A stretch of DNA of 64,000 nt from Acidobacteria bacterium Mor1 (GCA_001664505.1 CP011806.1:5878153-5942152), one strand, 5' to 3'; numbered from the stretch's first letter, positions 24,518-33,702 are shown. A program made the numbers and translations. The notes: a model not told the origin generated them from the sequence alone.

Positions 24518-26962
24518 ATGGACGTCGACCGCTGCCTGTTGCCGCCGGAGAAGCTGCGTTTTCGCTGCGATCCCGCCGGTTTTTCCTTTGAAACCACCGC
24601 CGATATCGGCGAGTGTCCGATCAACATCATCGGTCAGCCCCGGGCCCAGGACGCCCTGAGGCTGGGACTGGCCCTCCGCAGCGAGGGCTACAACGTCTTC
24701 GTCGTCGGAGCGGTCGGGAGCGGTCGTTCGACCTCGGTGCGCCGGATGCTGGCGGAGGTCGACTGCGGCGACAAGGCGCCCCCGGACCTGGTCTACGTCC
24801 ACAACTTCGAGGATCCCTCCCAGCCCAGCCTGCTGCAGTTTCCCGCCGGCGCGGGGCACCAGTTCCAGCAAGGGATGGAAGACCAGGTCGACCGCCTGGG
24901 CAAGATGCTCCCCCGCCTGTTCGAGTCCGACCGTTTCCGCGAACAGCGGGACGCCATCGTCGAACAGACGGCCGGCAAGCAGCGGGAGGAGATGAAGGCC
25001 TTCGAGGCGGAGATCCAGGCCGAGGGGTTTGCCCTGGTCCAGGTCCAGATGGGGCCGATGGTGCGCCCCGAGCTCGTGCCGGTGATCGACGGGGAGCCGG
25101 TAGAGTTCGAGAAACTCGACGCGGCCGCGGCCAAGGGGGAGTTCCCCGCCGAGCAGTTCGCCCAACTCCGGGAGAAGCACGGGGAACTCCGGGGCCGCAT
25201 GGAGGCGATGATCAAGGGCTTCCGCAAGCTCGACCGCGGGCTGCGCAAGCGCCTGGGCAAGCTGGACCGGGAATTGGCCAAGCCGCTGATCGAGGAGTCC
25301 ATCGGGGACCTGCGGGACGAGTTCGACGCTCCCGGCGTGTCGGCCTACCTCGACGGTGTGGTCCAGGACATGCTCGAGCATCTCGACCGCTTCCGCGACG
25401 AGGGAGAAGGCCAGCCCCAGCCCGGACCCCAGGGCCCCCCGCCCGAGCCCGCCTTCGAAGCCTTCTACGAAGTCAACGTGGTGGTCGACAACAGCAAGAC
25501 CAAGGGGCGCCCGATCATCTGGGAGACCGCCCCGAACTACCGCAACCTGTTCGGCATCATCGAGCGGGTGCGTTCCGGCGGCGGCGACTGGCACAGCGAC
25601 CACACCCGCATCCGTTCCGGCAGCATGCAGCGGGCCAACGGCGGCTTCCTGGTCATCGACGCCATGGATGTTCTGACCGGGCCCGGAGTCTGGGCGGCGC
25701 TCAAACGCAGCCTGCGCAACCGCTCGGTGGAGATCCTGCCGGTCGAGCCGCAGTTCGCCTACACCGGAGCGTCGCTCAAGCCGCAGCCGGTACCCATCGA
25801 CGTGCGGGTGGTGATGATCGGCACCCCGCACATCTACCGGGTGCTGTTCGGCATGGACGAGGACTTCAAGAAGATCTTCAAGGTCAAGGCGGAGTTCGCC
25901 ACCCGCACCGGCCGCAGCGAGCAGGAGATCGACAACTACGTCTGCTTCGTGCACAAGAAGTGCACCGACGACGACCTGCCGCCGTTCCACCGGGAGGCCG
26001 TGGCGGGGGTGATCGAGCACGGCGTGCGCCTGTCCGGGCACTACGACCACCTGACCACCCGCTTCGGCGAGATCGCCGACGTGATCCGGGAGTCCGGCTT
26101 CTGGGCGCTGAAGGAGGGGGCATCGGTGGTCGAGGGCCGACACGTGGATCATGCGCTGGACCAGCGCATCCGCCGGGTCGACCTGTTGGCCGAGATGCTG
26201 CGAGACCGGATCTCCGACGGATCGGTGCTGATCGACGTCGACGGCGACAAGGTCGGCCAGGTCAACGGCCTCGCGGTGCTCGACGCCGGGGATCACGCCT
26301 TCGGCCTGCCCTCGCGGATCACCGCCACCGCCGCCGTGGGGCGCAACGGCATCATCGATATCGAGCGGGAGGCCCGCATGGGTGGCGCGCTGCACACCAA
26401 GGGGATGCTGATTCTCTCCGGCTTCCTCCGCGCCCGCTTCGCCCAGGACAAGCCGCTGGCCCTTTCTGCCAGCCTCTGCTTCGAGCAGAACTACGGCGGG
26501 GTCGACGGAGACTCCGCCTCCTCCACCGAACTCTACGCCCTGCTTTCCTGCCTTTCGGGCGTGCCGATTCGCCAGGGGATCGCGGTCACCGGGTCGGTCA
26601 ACCAGATGGGCCAGGTGCAGTCGATCGGCGGGGTCAACGAGAAGATCGAGGGTTTCTTCGATGTCTGCTCCCTGTTGGGTCTGAACCAGGCCCAGGGGGT
26701 AATGATCCCCGCGACCAACGTCCCGCAGCTGATGCTGCGTAAGGATGTGGTGCGCGCCGTCGAGGAGGGGCGGTTCCGCATCTGGGCGGTGGAGACGATT
26801 GAGGAGGGAATCGAGGTCTTGACCGGCCAATCTGCCGGTGCGCGAGATGCCGAAGGCCGCTACTCTGAAGGCTCCGTATTCGCCAAGGCGGATGCCCGCC
26901 TGAGCGCCCTTGCGGAGCAGGTCGTCCGGTTCGGACCGGCCGATTCAGGACTCGCGACCTGA
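24518..26962 (+). CDS. Lon-family ATP-dependent protease (AAA_32/LonB-LonC-like)
   Basis: 814 residues from the ATG at 24518, which has GGAG seven bases upstream. The N-terminal P-loop reads GAVGSGRST: the usual Walker lysine is arginine, as often seen in this AAA_32 family. A long charged helical insertion (about residues 140-310) precedes the second half of the AAA module (NGGFLVIDAMD as Walker B). The C-terminal Lon protease domain has Ser666 (DGDSAS) and Lys709 (NEKIEG), 43 residues apart as in E. coli Lon. Divergent from the ECF operon; function in vivo unknown. Confidence 0.93.
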   Translation: MDVDRCLLPPEKLRFRCDPAGFSFETTADIGECPINIIGQPRAQDALRLGLALRSEGYNVFVVGAVGSGRSTSVRRMLAEVDCGDKAPPDLVYVHNFEDPSQPSLLQFPAGAGHQFQQGMEDQVDRLGKMLPRLFESDRFREQRDAIVEQTAGKQREEMKAFEAEIQAEGFALVQVQMGPMVRPELVPVIDGEPVEFEKLDAAAAKGEFPAEQFAQLREKHGELRGRMEAMIKGFRKLDRGLRKRLGKLDRELAKPLIEESIGDLRDEFDAPGVSAYLDGVVQDMLEHLDRFRDEGEGQPQPGPQGPPPEPAFEAFYEVNVVVDNSKTKGRPIIWETAPNYRNLFGIIERVRSGGGDWHSDHTRIRSGSMQRANGGFLVIDAMDVLTGPGVWAALKRSLRNRSVEILPVEPQFAYTGASLKPQPVPIDVRVVMIGTPHIYRVLFGMDEDFKKIFKVKAEFATRTGRSEQEIDNYVCFVHKKCTDDDLPPFHREAVAGVIEHGVRLSGHYDHLTTRFGEIADVIRESGFWALKEGASVVEGRHVDHALDQRIRRVDLLAEMLRDRISDGSVLIDVDGDKVGQVNGLAVLDAGDHAFGLPSRITATAAVGRNGIIDIEREARMGGALHTKGMLILSGFLRARFAQDKPLALSASLCFEQNYGGVDGDSASSTELYALLSCLSGVPIRQGIAVTGSVNQMGQVQSIGGVNEKIEGFFDVCSLLGLNQAQGVMIPATNVPQLMLRKDVVRAVEEGRFRIWAVETIEEGIEVLTGQSAGARDAEGRYSEGSVFAKADARLSALAEQVVRFGPADSGLAT

Positions 26963-27056
26963 TCGGTCCGGGACGCGCCGTTCGGCATCAGAAAAACGCG
27001 GAGTTCATCCGGTGGATACCAGGTCCTCGCAGGCCGGCACCGGAAGAGGAGACCTC

Positions 27057-28079
27057 ATGAAGATCCGCATCGGTTTGATGGGTTTCGGTCGTATCGGCCG
27101 AAACGTGTTCCGGATTCTCTATCCGCAGGATGACGTCGAGGTGGTGGCCATCGCCGACGTCGCCGAGCCCGAGTCGCTCGAGTACCTGCTCAAGTACGAC
27201 ACCGTTCACGGACGTTTTCGCGAGCCGATCCGTGTCACCGGTGGCTACATGTACGCCAAGGGCCGACAGATCAAGATGATCCAGGCCCGGGAACCCGGCG
27301 AGGTCGATTGGGCCGAGCTGGGGGTGGATATCGTCGTCGAGGCGACCTCCCGCTACCGCACCCGGGCGATGCTGCAAAAGCACATCGACGCCGGCGCCAA
27401 GCGGGTGATCCTGACGAGCCCGCCCGATGACGAACTCGACGCCCTGATCGTGCCGGGGGTGAATGACGACGACCTGACGGCCGAGAGCCGTCTGATCTCG
27501 AACACCTCCTGCACCGCGATCGCCGTGGCGCCGATCTGCAAGATCCTGAACGACGCCTTCGGCATCGAGCGGGGTTTCATGACCAGCGTCCACGCCTATA
27601 CCAACGAACAGCGGCTGGCCGACGTGCCCGCCAGTGAAACCCGGCATTCCCGCGCCGCGGCTCAGAACATCATTCCGGCCAACACCTGGGCTCAGGTGGC
27701 GGTGGGCAAGATCGTTCCCGAGCTGGAAGGGAAGCTCGACGGTACGTCCCTCTGTGTCCCGGTTCCCGACGGATCGTCGGTCGACCTGGTCACGATGATG
27801 AGCCGGGAGGTGACCATCGAAGAGGTCAACGAGGTGGTGCGCTCGGCGGCGGGCAGCACCTTCAAGAACATCGTCGAGTACACCGAGGAGCCGATCGTCT
27901 CCTCGGACGTCGTCGGCAACTCCCACTCGGCGGTGTTCGACGCGCTGTCGACCGGCGTGCTGGGCGGGAACATGCTGAAGACCCTCACCTGGTACGACAA
28001 CGGTTGGGGCTACGCCACGCGGGTGGTGGAGTCGATCTATCGGCTGGCCGCGTTCGATCGCGTCGCGGCGGAGGCGTAA
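27057..28079 (+). CDS. Divergent GAPDH-like NAD-dependent dehydrogenase
   Basis: 340 residues from the ATG at 27057 behind AGAGGAGACCTC. Overall it is a type I glyceraldehyde-3-phosphate dehydrogenase: Rossmann GFGRIGR, catalytic Cys152 (NTSCT) and His179 (VHAYTN). However, residues that bind the substrate and inorganic phosphate differ: the canonical TTTG is ANTW (Gly to Trp at 211), the arginine of the RVP motif is Cys233, YTND is YTNE, and NEWGYS is NGWGYA. It probably uses a different or non-phosphorylated aldehyde, or has a regulatory role (inference). A canonical GAPDH follows after 4 bases. Confidence 0.9.
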   Translation: MKIRIGLMGFGRIGRNVFRILYPQDDVEVVAIADVAEPESLEYLLKYDTVHGRFREPIRVTGGYMYAKGRQIKMIQAREPGEVDWAELGVDIVVEATSRYRTRAMLQKHIDAGAKRVILTSPPDDELDALIVPGVNDDDLTAESRLISNTSCTAIAVAPICKILNDAFGIERGFMTSVHAYTNEQRLADVPASETRHSRAAAQNIIPANTWAQVAVGKIVPELEGKLDGTSLCVPVPDGSSVDLVTMMSREVTIEEVNEVVRSAAGSTFKNIVEYTEEPIVSSDVVGNSHSAVFDALSTGVLGGNMLKTLTWYDNGWGYATRVVESIYRLAAFDRVAAEA

Positions 28080-28083
28080 CACC

Positions 28084-29094
28084 ATGTCGAAACCCAAGGT
28101 CGCGATCAACGGGTTCGGCCGCATCGGCCGGGCCGTCTTCCGCATCCTGAGTCAGAACCAGAACTACGACGTGGTGGCGCTCAACGACATCACCGACAAC
28201 GAGAAGCTGGTCTACCTGTGCAAGTACGATACGGTTTTCGGGCGTTTCCCCGGCGCCGTGGAACTGGACGGATCGACCCTGCGTGCCGGGACCCAGACCG
28301 TGGAGATGTTGGCGGAGCGGGACCCCTCCAGGCTGCCCTGGAAGGAGATGGGCATCGATGTGGTCGTCGAGGCCACCGGCCGCTTCCGCAAGCGGGCGGA
28401 GATCGCCCAGCATCTCGATGCCGGCGCCGGCCGGGTCGTGCTGACGGTGCCGGCCAAGGACGAGATCGATGCCACCGTGGTTCTGGGGGTCAACGACGAC
28501 ACCCTGGAGCCCGAGCATCGCATCGTGTCCAACGCTTCCTGCACCACCAACTGCCTGGCCCCGGTGGCCAAGGTGCTGCAGGACGAGTTCGGTCTGGTCA
28601 AGGGCTACATGACCACGGTCCACGCCTACACCAACGATCAGCGGCTCGCCGACGTGCCCCACAGTAACCTGCGTCGCTCCCGGGCGGCGGCGGAGAACCT
28701 GATTCCGACCACCACCGGCGCGGCCCGGGCGGTGGGCAAGGTGTTGCCGGAGTTGGACGGCCGCCTCGACGGGGTCGCCATGCGAGTACCGGTACCCGAC
28801 GGATCCACCGTCGACCTGGTCGCCGAGCTGGAGCGCGAGGTGACCGTCGAGGAGATCAACAGCGTCATGCGCGAGGCGGCCCAGACCGAAAGCCTGCGCA
28901 CGATTCTCGAATACACCGAGGAGGAGATCGTCTCCTCGGACATCATCCAGAACTCCCACTCGTCGATCTTCGACGCCAAGTGCACCAAGGTTCTCGGTGG
29001 GAACCTGATCAAGGTGTTGTCCTGGTACGACAACGAGTGGGGCTACTCCTGTCGTGTGGTCGACCTGATGGGGCGGCTGACCGCCTTCGGGTAG
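28084..29094 (+). CDS. gap: Type I glyceraldehyde-3-phosphate dehydrogenase
   Basis: 336 residues, the normal length. It has the NAD-binding GFGRIGR with the D-loop ALNDI, catalytic Cys153 in NASCTTNC, His180 in TTVHAYTND, phosphate-site Thr211-Gly212 in TTTGAARAVGK, Arg234 in AMRVP, and WYDNEWGYS. It oxidises glyceraldehyde-3-phosphate to 1,3-bisphosphoglycerate in glycolysis/gluconeogenesis. Its ribosome-binding site (GGAGG) lies in the last codons of the divergent paralogue, so both are on one transcript. Confidence 0.97.
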   Translation: MSKPKVAINGFGRIGRAVFRILSQNQNYDVVALNDITDNEKLVYLCKYDTVFGRFPGAVELDGSTLRAGTQTVEMLAERDPSRLPWKEMGIDVVVEATGRFRKRAEIAQHLDAGAGRVVLTVPAKDEIDATVVLGVNDDTLEPEHRIVSNASCTTNCLAPVAKVLQDEFGLVKGYMTTVHAYTNDQRLADVPHSNLRRSRAAAENLIPTTTGAARAVGKVLPELDGRLDGVAMRVPVPDGSTVDLVAELEREVTVEEINSVMREAAQTESLRTILEYTEEEIVSSDIIQNSHSSIFDAKCTKVLGGNLIKVLSWYDNEWGYSCRVVDLMGRLTAFG

Positions 29095-29113
29095 GGAATC
29101 CTTCGTAGACCAG

Positions 29114-29155
29114 GGGGCGGTGCGTCGCTTGCCGGCGCGCCGCCCCTTCGTGTTT
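29114..29155. terminator. Probable terminator between gap and the convergent protease gene
   Basis: GGGGCGG (29114-29120) pairs with CCGCCCC (29140-29146), followed by only a weak T-containing stretch (TTCGTGTTT). Its position between convergent genes supports the call. Confidence 0.5.
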
Positions 29156-29193
29156 CTACGGGGCGCCGGCTCTCTGCCGTGCAGCCGGCGGGC

Positions 29194-31227
29194 CTACGGG
29201 CAGGTGGCCGGATCCACCGTCGCGCAGGTCGACAGCGGCGTGCGCGCCTGGCCGCTGCTTCCCGTGCCCAGGCTGCCTTCCCTGCTGGCCAGCACCGGGC
29301 TGACCAGCCAGTAGCGGTCGTCGGCGGAGCCGATCACCACGAAGTTGCGGTCCATGCCGGTGCTGCAGGTCAGCGGCGCGTGGTCCTGGGTCCCGCCCAG
29401 GGAGGACAACGATCCTTCGTAAACGCCGAAGTCCTGATCGGACACCGTCGCGTCGTTGCAGGGAGCCCCCCAGGTCAGCTCGACGCTGCCGGCCGGCGGG
29501 ATCGTGCTCCCGGTGGCGCGCAGCATCCAGTTCTCCGTCTCGAGGGTGAAGAAGGATGGGTCCGGGTTGGCGCTGTTGTTTTGCGCCTGGTCGTAGGAGC
29601 GTCCCGAGGAACTGTCGTTGTCGAAGGCGATGATGAAGTTGTTGGTCGCGTCGGCGACCAGATCCAGCACGCCGATGTAGTACTCGCCGGCGGCGATGGT
29701 GACCGGGGTGGCCAACGTGTACTCGTTGAAGTCGGTGTTGCTCAACTGCTGGATCGTGGTGTCTTCGCTGTAGACCAGCGTCGCATTGGCCGGATTGCCG
29801 GTGGCGCCGGGATCGGAGTAGACCAGCAGGCGAATCCCGCGCCCCGGGGCGAGGCTCGTGTTCTGAATGAAAAGCACGTCGATCCGCTCGATGCGGAAGG
29901 GCAGCTCGTCGGCGGCGGGGGAGATTCGCGTCACCCAGCTCGCCTGGGCGGTCCCGCTGAAGGCCTTGGCCGAGTTGACGCTGTCGTCGTCGAAGCGGAT
30001 CTCGACGGGAGGCAGCGGGGTGCTGCCGTCGAACTTGGCCAGGTTCAAGCCTTCGGTCTGATCGGTCAGTAAGGTGCCGGGGTTGCCGCTATTGTTGATC
30101 GCGATGTCGATGGAGCCGAGGGTCTGTCCCGCGCCCGGCGCGACCACCGCCGAGAACAGGGCCGGATCGTCCGGGGGATCGAAGCTGTCCTCGGAGGCGC
30201 CGTTGTAGTAGTCGTCGGGGCCGCCGAGGGTGGCCGGCGGGATCGTGTACTGGGCGCCGTCGGTGATGCTGGTGGCCAGCACCGTGTAGGCGCTGCCTGC
30301 GTTCAGGCCGGCGAACCGGAAGCTTCCGTCACCGCCGCCGGGGGCGGCGCCCGACTGCATTCCCTGAGCCTCCTCGTAGAGCGCCGTGCAGTCGGGGGTG
30401 TCCGGCCGCAGGACCAGGTTGCCACCCTGGAATCCCGATGCGCCGTCCCGGCCGAGCAGGGTGCCTTCGATGGTGGCGAAGCCGGTCTGGAACGAGCCGC
30501 TCGGGTAGAGCGACGACAGCCCGATCTCGTCGTCGTGGTGCAGGTTCAGTGCGCCGTCGGTGAGGAACGGACTCATGGTCTCGATCTGCTCGGTGGTGGG
30601 AAGCTGGCAGCCCGGAAGCGGGACGGTCAGCTCGTGGTTGACCGACGAGTGCCCCAACCCGTTGAAGTGGCCGAACTCGTGAACGATCATGCCGCGGAAG
30701 CGGGCTTCGCTGACCTCGCCGACGTCGTTGGCGCCGGCCGGCTCGTCGTCGAACCAGTCGCCCTGCAGGACGGCGTAGCCCTTGGTGATCTCGGTTCCGG
30801 CGCTGCGCAGGGTGCCGGCGAAACCGACCACGGCGTCGGGGGTGCCCAGCAGATCGAAGATGTCCCGGTCGTTGTCGTAGATGATCGGGTTCTGCCCGTT
30901 GTCGGTGTTGATCACGTCGGAGTAGTTGGCCGAGGTGACGTCGGTGCTCATGCCGGTGCCCGGATCGATGATCTGCACCCCCTGGGTGTAGTTCAGCGAC
31001 GCGGTGCCGACGGTCATCCACTTGGCCAGTTCGTCGCTGATCCAGGAGCTCGCCTGGGCGTTGTTCAGCTTGCCCAGTCCGCCGCCGTCGGGGTTCCAGA
31101 TCACCGGTACACCGGTGCCCCAGCGCAGCGGTTGGCCGTTGCTGTCGAGGGATGCGGGGTTCCAGGCATGAGCGGCCGTGACGGCCAGCAGGAGCATGAG
31201 CAGCAGTCCGTAGAGACGCCGGCTCAT
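29194..31227 (-). CDS. Secreted metzincin-like zinc metalloprotease with C-terminal lineage-type domain
   Basis: 677 residues. Signal peptide (1-21), then a matrixin/metzincin-like catalytic domain with zinc motif HEFGHFNGLGH at 183-193 and a candidate Met-turn (ETMSPF, near 222). Beta-sandwich segments with carboxypeptidase-like regulatory repeats follow (about 255-330). The C-terminal 100 residues contain W-x-x-PCNDATVSDQDFGVYEG, a later paired Cys and REGSLGTGSSG, a pattern I associate with exported proteins of Acidobacteriota. Its ATG overlaps the stop of the upstream secreted gene by four bases. Confidence 0.88.
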   Translation of the reverse strand: MSRRLYGLLLMLLLAVTAAHAWNPASLDSNGQPLRWGTGVPVIWNPDGGGLGKLNNAQASSWISDELAKWMTVGTASLNYTQGVQIIDPGTGMSTDVTSANYSDVINTDNGQNPIIYDNDRDIFDLLGTPDAVVGFAGTLRSAGTEITKGYAVLQGDWFDDEPAGANDVGEVSEARFRGMIVHEFGHFNGLGHSSVNHELTVPLPGCQLPTTEQIETMSPFLTDGALNLHHDDEIGLSSLYPSGSFQTGFATIEGTLLGRDGASGFQGGNLVLRPDTPDCTALYEEAQGMQSGAAPGGGDGSFRFAGLNAGSAYTVLATSITDGAQYTIPPATLGGPDDYYNGASEDSFDPPDDPALFSAVVAPGAGQTLGSIDIAINNSGNPGTLLTDQTEGLNLAKFDGSTPLPPVEIRFDDDSVNSAKAFSGTAQASWVTRISPAADELPFRIERIDVLFIQNTSLAPGRGIRLLVYSDPGATGNPANATLVYSEDTTIQQLSNTDFNEYTLATPVTIAAGEYYIGVLDLVADATNNFIIAFDNDSSSGRSYDQAQNNSANPDPSFFTLETENWMLRATGSTIPPAGSVELTWGAPCNDATVSDQDFGVYEGSLSSLGGTQDHAPLTCSTGMDRNFVVIGSADDRYWLVSPVLASREGSLGTGSSGQARTPLSTCATVDPATCP

Positions 31228-31865
31228 CGGGCGCCCCCACTTCGCTCGGCGTCGAGCTTCAGGACCGCGCGGCGCAGCATCGGGTAGGGCACCGGCCGGT
31301 CGGTCACCTGGAGATAGGGCTCTTCGGCGGGATCCTCCGCCTCGATGAACCGGGACAGGCCTCCTTCGCCGAACACGCGGTTGCCCGCCAGACTCTCGGC
31401 GTAGTTTTCGTCACCGCTGGGTTCGCTCTCGATCCGGAAAGCGCCCATGAACAGGCCGCTGACGTTGGTGAAGCCCCAGGCGCTGTCCTCCCGCAGCAGC
31501 AGCAGGTAGCGTTGGCCCACGCCGTAGCGCGGGGTCCCCTCGACGAACAGCCGTCCGCCGTCCGGCATCTCTACCGGTGCGCCGTACAGCTTGATCTCGA
31601 GGAACTCACCGGCGTCGGGTACCGCACCGAACAACGGTTCGTCGATGCGCAGTTTCACGAAGGTCGCGTGCAGGCCGCGCGCGTCGTAGTCGTGGTGCAC
31701 GCCGGCGACGGTGGCGAGGACGCCACGATGCGCTTCGTCGACCAGCGCAGGCAACTCCTGGAGCTGAACCAGGGTGGCGGCATGCACCGGTGCGAGACTC
31801 AGGAGTGCCAGGCACGCCAGGATGGCGAGCGCCGGCCCCTGAGCGGAGCGGTAGAGTCGAGACAT
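31224..31865 (-). CDS. Secreted protein of unknown function, first gene of the metalloprotease operon
   Basis: 213 residues with a signal peptide (about 1-29, ending VHAAT). The mature part has VDEAHRGVLATVAGVHHD, a beta-rich middle and RYLLLLREDSAWGF, a pattern I have seen in proteins encoded before secreted metalloproteases, but no named family is certain. It is coupled by ATGA to the protease gene. It might be a chaperone, inhibitor or co-secreted partner (inference). An AT-rich upstream patch (minus-strand TATATT at 31924-31929) may be its promoter. Confidence 0.82.
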   Translation of the reverse strand: MSRLYRSAQGPALAILACLALLSLAPVHAATLVQLQELPALVDEAHRGVLATVAGVHHDYDARGLHATFVKLRIDEPLFGAVPDAGEFLEIKLYGAPVEMPDGGRLFVEGTPRYGVGQRYLLLLREDSAWGFTNVSGLFMGAFRIESEPSGDENYAESLAGNRVFGEGGLSRFIEAEDPAEEPYLQVTDRPVPYPMLRRAVLKLDAERSGGAR

Positions 31866-31980
31866 TCAGCGATTCTCCGGCCTTGAATCCGTCGGACCTG
31901 GGGACCCTCGTCGAGCCAATAGAAATATACGAGACGCGGGAAAAATCGAAAGGCCGACTTGGCGGGGGCGGCCGGCGGCT

Positions 31981-32964
31981 CTAACTATTTGATTTATAGG
32001 GGCTTGGGTCCCCGGGCGGGCGCATGCGAAAACGCTTGTAGCTCCACAGGTACTGTTCCGGACAGCTGCGGACAAGCCGCTCGACATCCTGGTTGAGTGC
32101 CGTGGCCGAGGCCACGACATCCGGGTCGTATACGCCGTCGGATGCGTCGCTGAAATGCAGGTGGAACCCCTGTCCCCGGGGGAGCCGCTCGCCCCAGGCC
32201 AGCACCACTCGCGGTCCCCGGGTCGCCAGGCGGGAGAGCAAGACCATGGTGTTGGCCTGCTTGCCGAAGAACGGGGCGAACACGCCGATGCCGACGCCGG
32301 GATCCTGGTCGGGCAGGATGGCGATGGTCCGCCCTTGATCCACCGCCTTGCGCAGGGTGCGGACGGCGCTGCGGCCGGCGGCCGCGAGTTCGGCGCCGAA
32401 GCGGCCGCGGCCATGGCGGGTCAGCCAGTCGATCTCGGCGATTCGGGGTGACCGGTAGAGCACCGTCATCGGGTAGCGGGTCGAGATGAACGGACCGATC
32501 ACCTCCCAGGAACCCAGGTGGGGGATGGCCAGCACCACGCTGCGGCCTTCCGCCAGGGTGTCGGCGATCAGATGCTCCCCGTCGACCTTTCGAATCAGCG
32601 GGTCGATCCGCTCCCGGGACCAGAACCAGAGCGCACCGATCTCGGCAAAGGCCCGGCCGCTGTGGGCCAGACTGCGCCGCTCGACTTCACGCCGCCGTGC
32701 ATCGCTCCATTCGGGGAATGCGATCTGCAGGTTGACCCGGGTGACCTTGCGTTCGGTCAGCGGAAGCCTGGCCATCAGGCCGCCGATGAAACCGCCGAGG
32801 CCCTGGGCCGCCCGTAGCGGCAGCCGGGAGAGCAGGCGCAGCAGCCGCGGCGCCAGGAACCCGACCACCGGCCGGGACGGAGCCTCCGTGACGCCGAAGA
32901 CGTCGGACTTCGGCCGGATCCCTTCGGCCTGGCGCCGTTCGGGGCGATCGTCCGCAGCGCCCAA
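31981..32964 (-). CDS. Lipid A biosynthesis acyltransferase-like protein (LpxL/HtrB family)
   Basis: 327 residues beginning with TTG directly after the TGA of the upstream gene (TGATTG), with GAGGG just upstream. Basic and hydrophobic N-terminus, then the HxxxxE catalytic motif HLGSWE at 149-154, VLYRSPR and LPDQDPGVG, as in late lipid A acyltransferases that add secondary acyl chains at the inner membrane. The partner gene upstream is an isoaspartyl methyltransferase, unrelated in pathway. It completes the window's LPS set with lpxC and msbA. Confidence 0.9.
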   Translation of the reverse strand: MGAADDRPERRQAEGIRPKSDVFGVTEAPSRPVVGFLAPRLLRLLSRLPLRAAQGLGGFIGGLMARLPLTERKVTRVNLQIAFPEWSDARRREVERRSLAHSGRAFAEIGALWFWSRERIDPLIRKVDGEHLIADTLAEGRSVVLAIPHLGSWEVIGPFISTRYPMTVLYRSPRIAEIDWLTRHGRGRFGAELAAAGRSAVRTLRKAVDQGRTIAILPDQDPGVGIGVFAPFFGKQANTMVLLSRLATRGPRVVLAWGERLPRGQGFHLHFSDASDGVYDPDVVASATALNQDVERLVRSCPEQYLWSYKRFRMRPPGDPSPYKSNS

Positions 32965-33702
32965 TCAGGGGCCCTCTTCGATCTTGCCGGTCATCGGTAC
33001 GAAGCGGACGCCGGCCTTGGTTTCCCGTTCGAAGCGTCCATCCTCGGTGCGGGTCACCACCAGCAGATCCTGGTTCAGCCGGCCGACCGGAATGACCAGG
33101 CGCCCGCCGGGTCCCAGTTGATCCAGCAGCGGCTGGGGGATCGTCGGCGGGGCTGCCGTGACGATGATCGCATCGAAGGGGGCTTCCTCCGGCCAGCCGT
33201 CGAATCCGTCGCCGGTGCGGATCTTGACGTTGCCGTAGCCCAGTTCCGCGAGGATGCCCCGGGCCCGGTCGGCGAGGCCGGGCAGGATCTCGATGCTGTA
33301 GAGCTCGACCTCGCACTGGGCCAGCACCGCGGCCTGATAACCCGAGCCTGTGCCGACCTCGAGGACCTTCATCCCGGGCTGCGGTCGCACCAATTCGGTC
33401 ATCAACGCGACGATGTAGGGCTGGGAGATCGTCTGGTCGAAACCGATGCGCAGCGGCGCGTCCCTGTAAGCGAAGCGCCGATCCTCCAGCGGGACGAAAA
33501 GCTCCCTGGGTACGGTGCGCAGCGCCTTCAGGACCGCGGGGTCCCGGATGCCGCGGGATTCGATTTGTTCGGCGACCATCTCGTCACGCATGACGGCGTA
33601 GTCCTCCTCGGAGGTCGTGTCCGGAGACGGCTCGGGTGAGCCGCAGCCTCCCGCGGCCAGCATCGCGATGAGGAAGCCGGCCGGGACCAGGCACTTGAGC
33701 AT
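32965..33702 (-). CDS. pcm: Protein-L-isoaspartate O-methyltransferase with lipoprotein-type signal
   Basis: 245 residues from the ATG at 33702, which has GGAG upstream; the longer frame to 33795 has no ribosome-binding site. Residues 1-23 are a signal peptide ending in AAGGC, a possible lipobox. The rest is a complete PCMT domain: DQTISQPYIVALM and VLEVGTGSGYQAA (SAM binding), RTGDGFDGW. It repairs isoaspartyl residues using SAM. Export of a SAM-dependent enzyme is odd because SAM is cytoplasmic. Confidence 0.9.
   Translation of the reverse strand: MLKCLVPAGFLIAMLAAGGCGSPEPSPDTTSEEDYAVMRDEMVAEQIESRGIRDPAVLKALRTVPRELFVPLEDRRFAYRDAPLRIGFDQTISQPYIVALMTELVRPQPGMKVLEVGTGSGYQAAVLAQCEVELYSIEILPGLADRARGILAELGYGNVKIRTGDGFDGWPEEAPFDAIIVTAAPPTIPQPLLDQLGPGGRLVIPVGRLNQDLLVVTRTEDGRFERETKAGVRFVPMTGKIEEGP

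Noticed and set aside
24503-26830. A 775-residue minus-strand open frame opposite the Lon-type protease
   Set aside because: The plus strand encodes the Lon dyad and AAA motifs at proper spacing; the antisense frame is rich in His, Val, Asp and Leu and matches no family.
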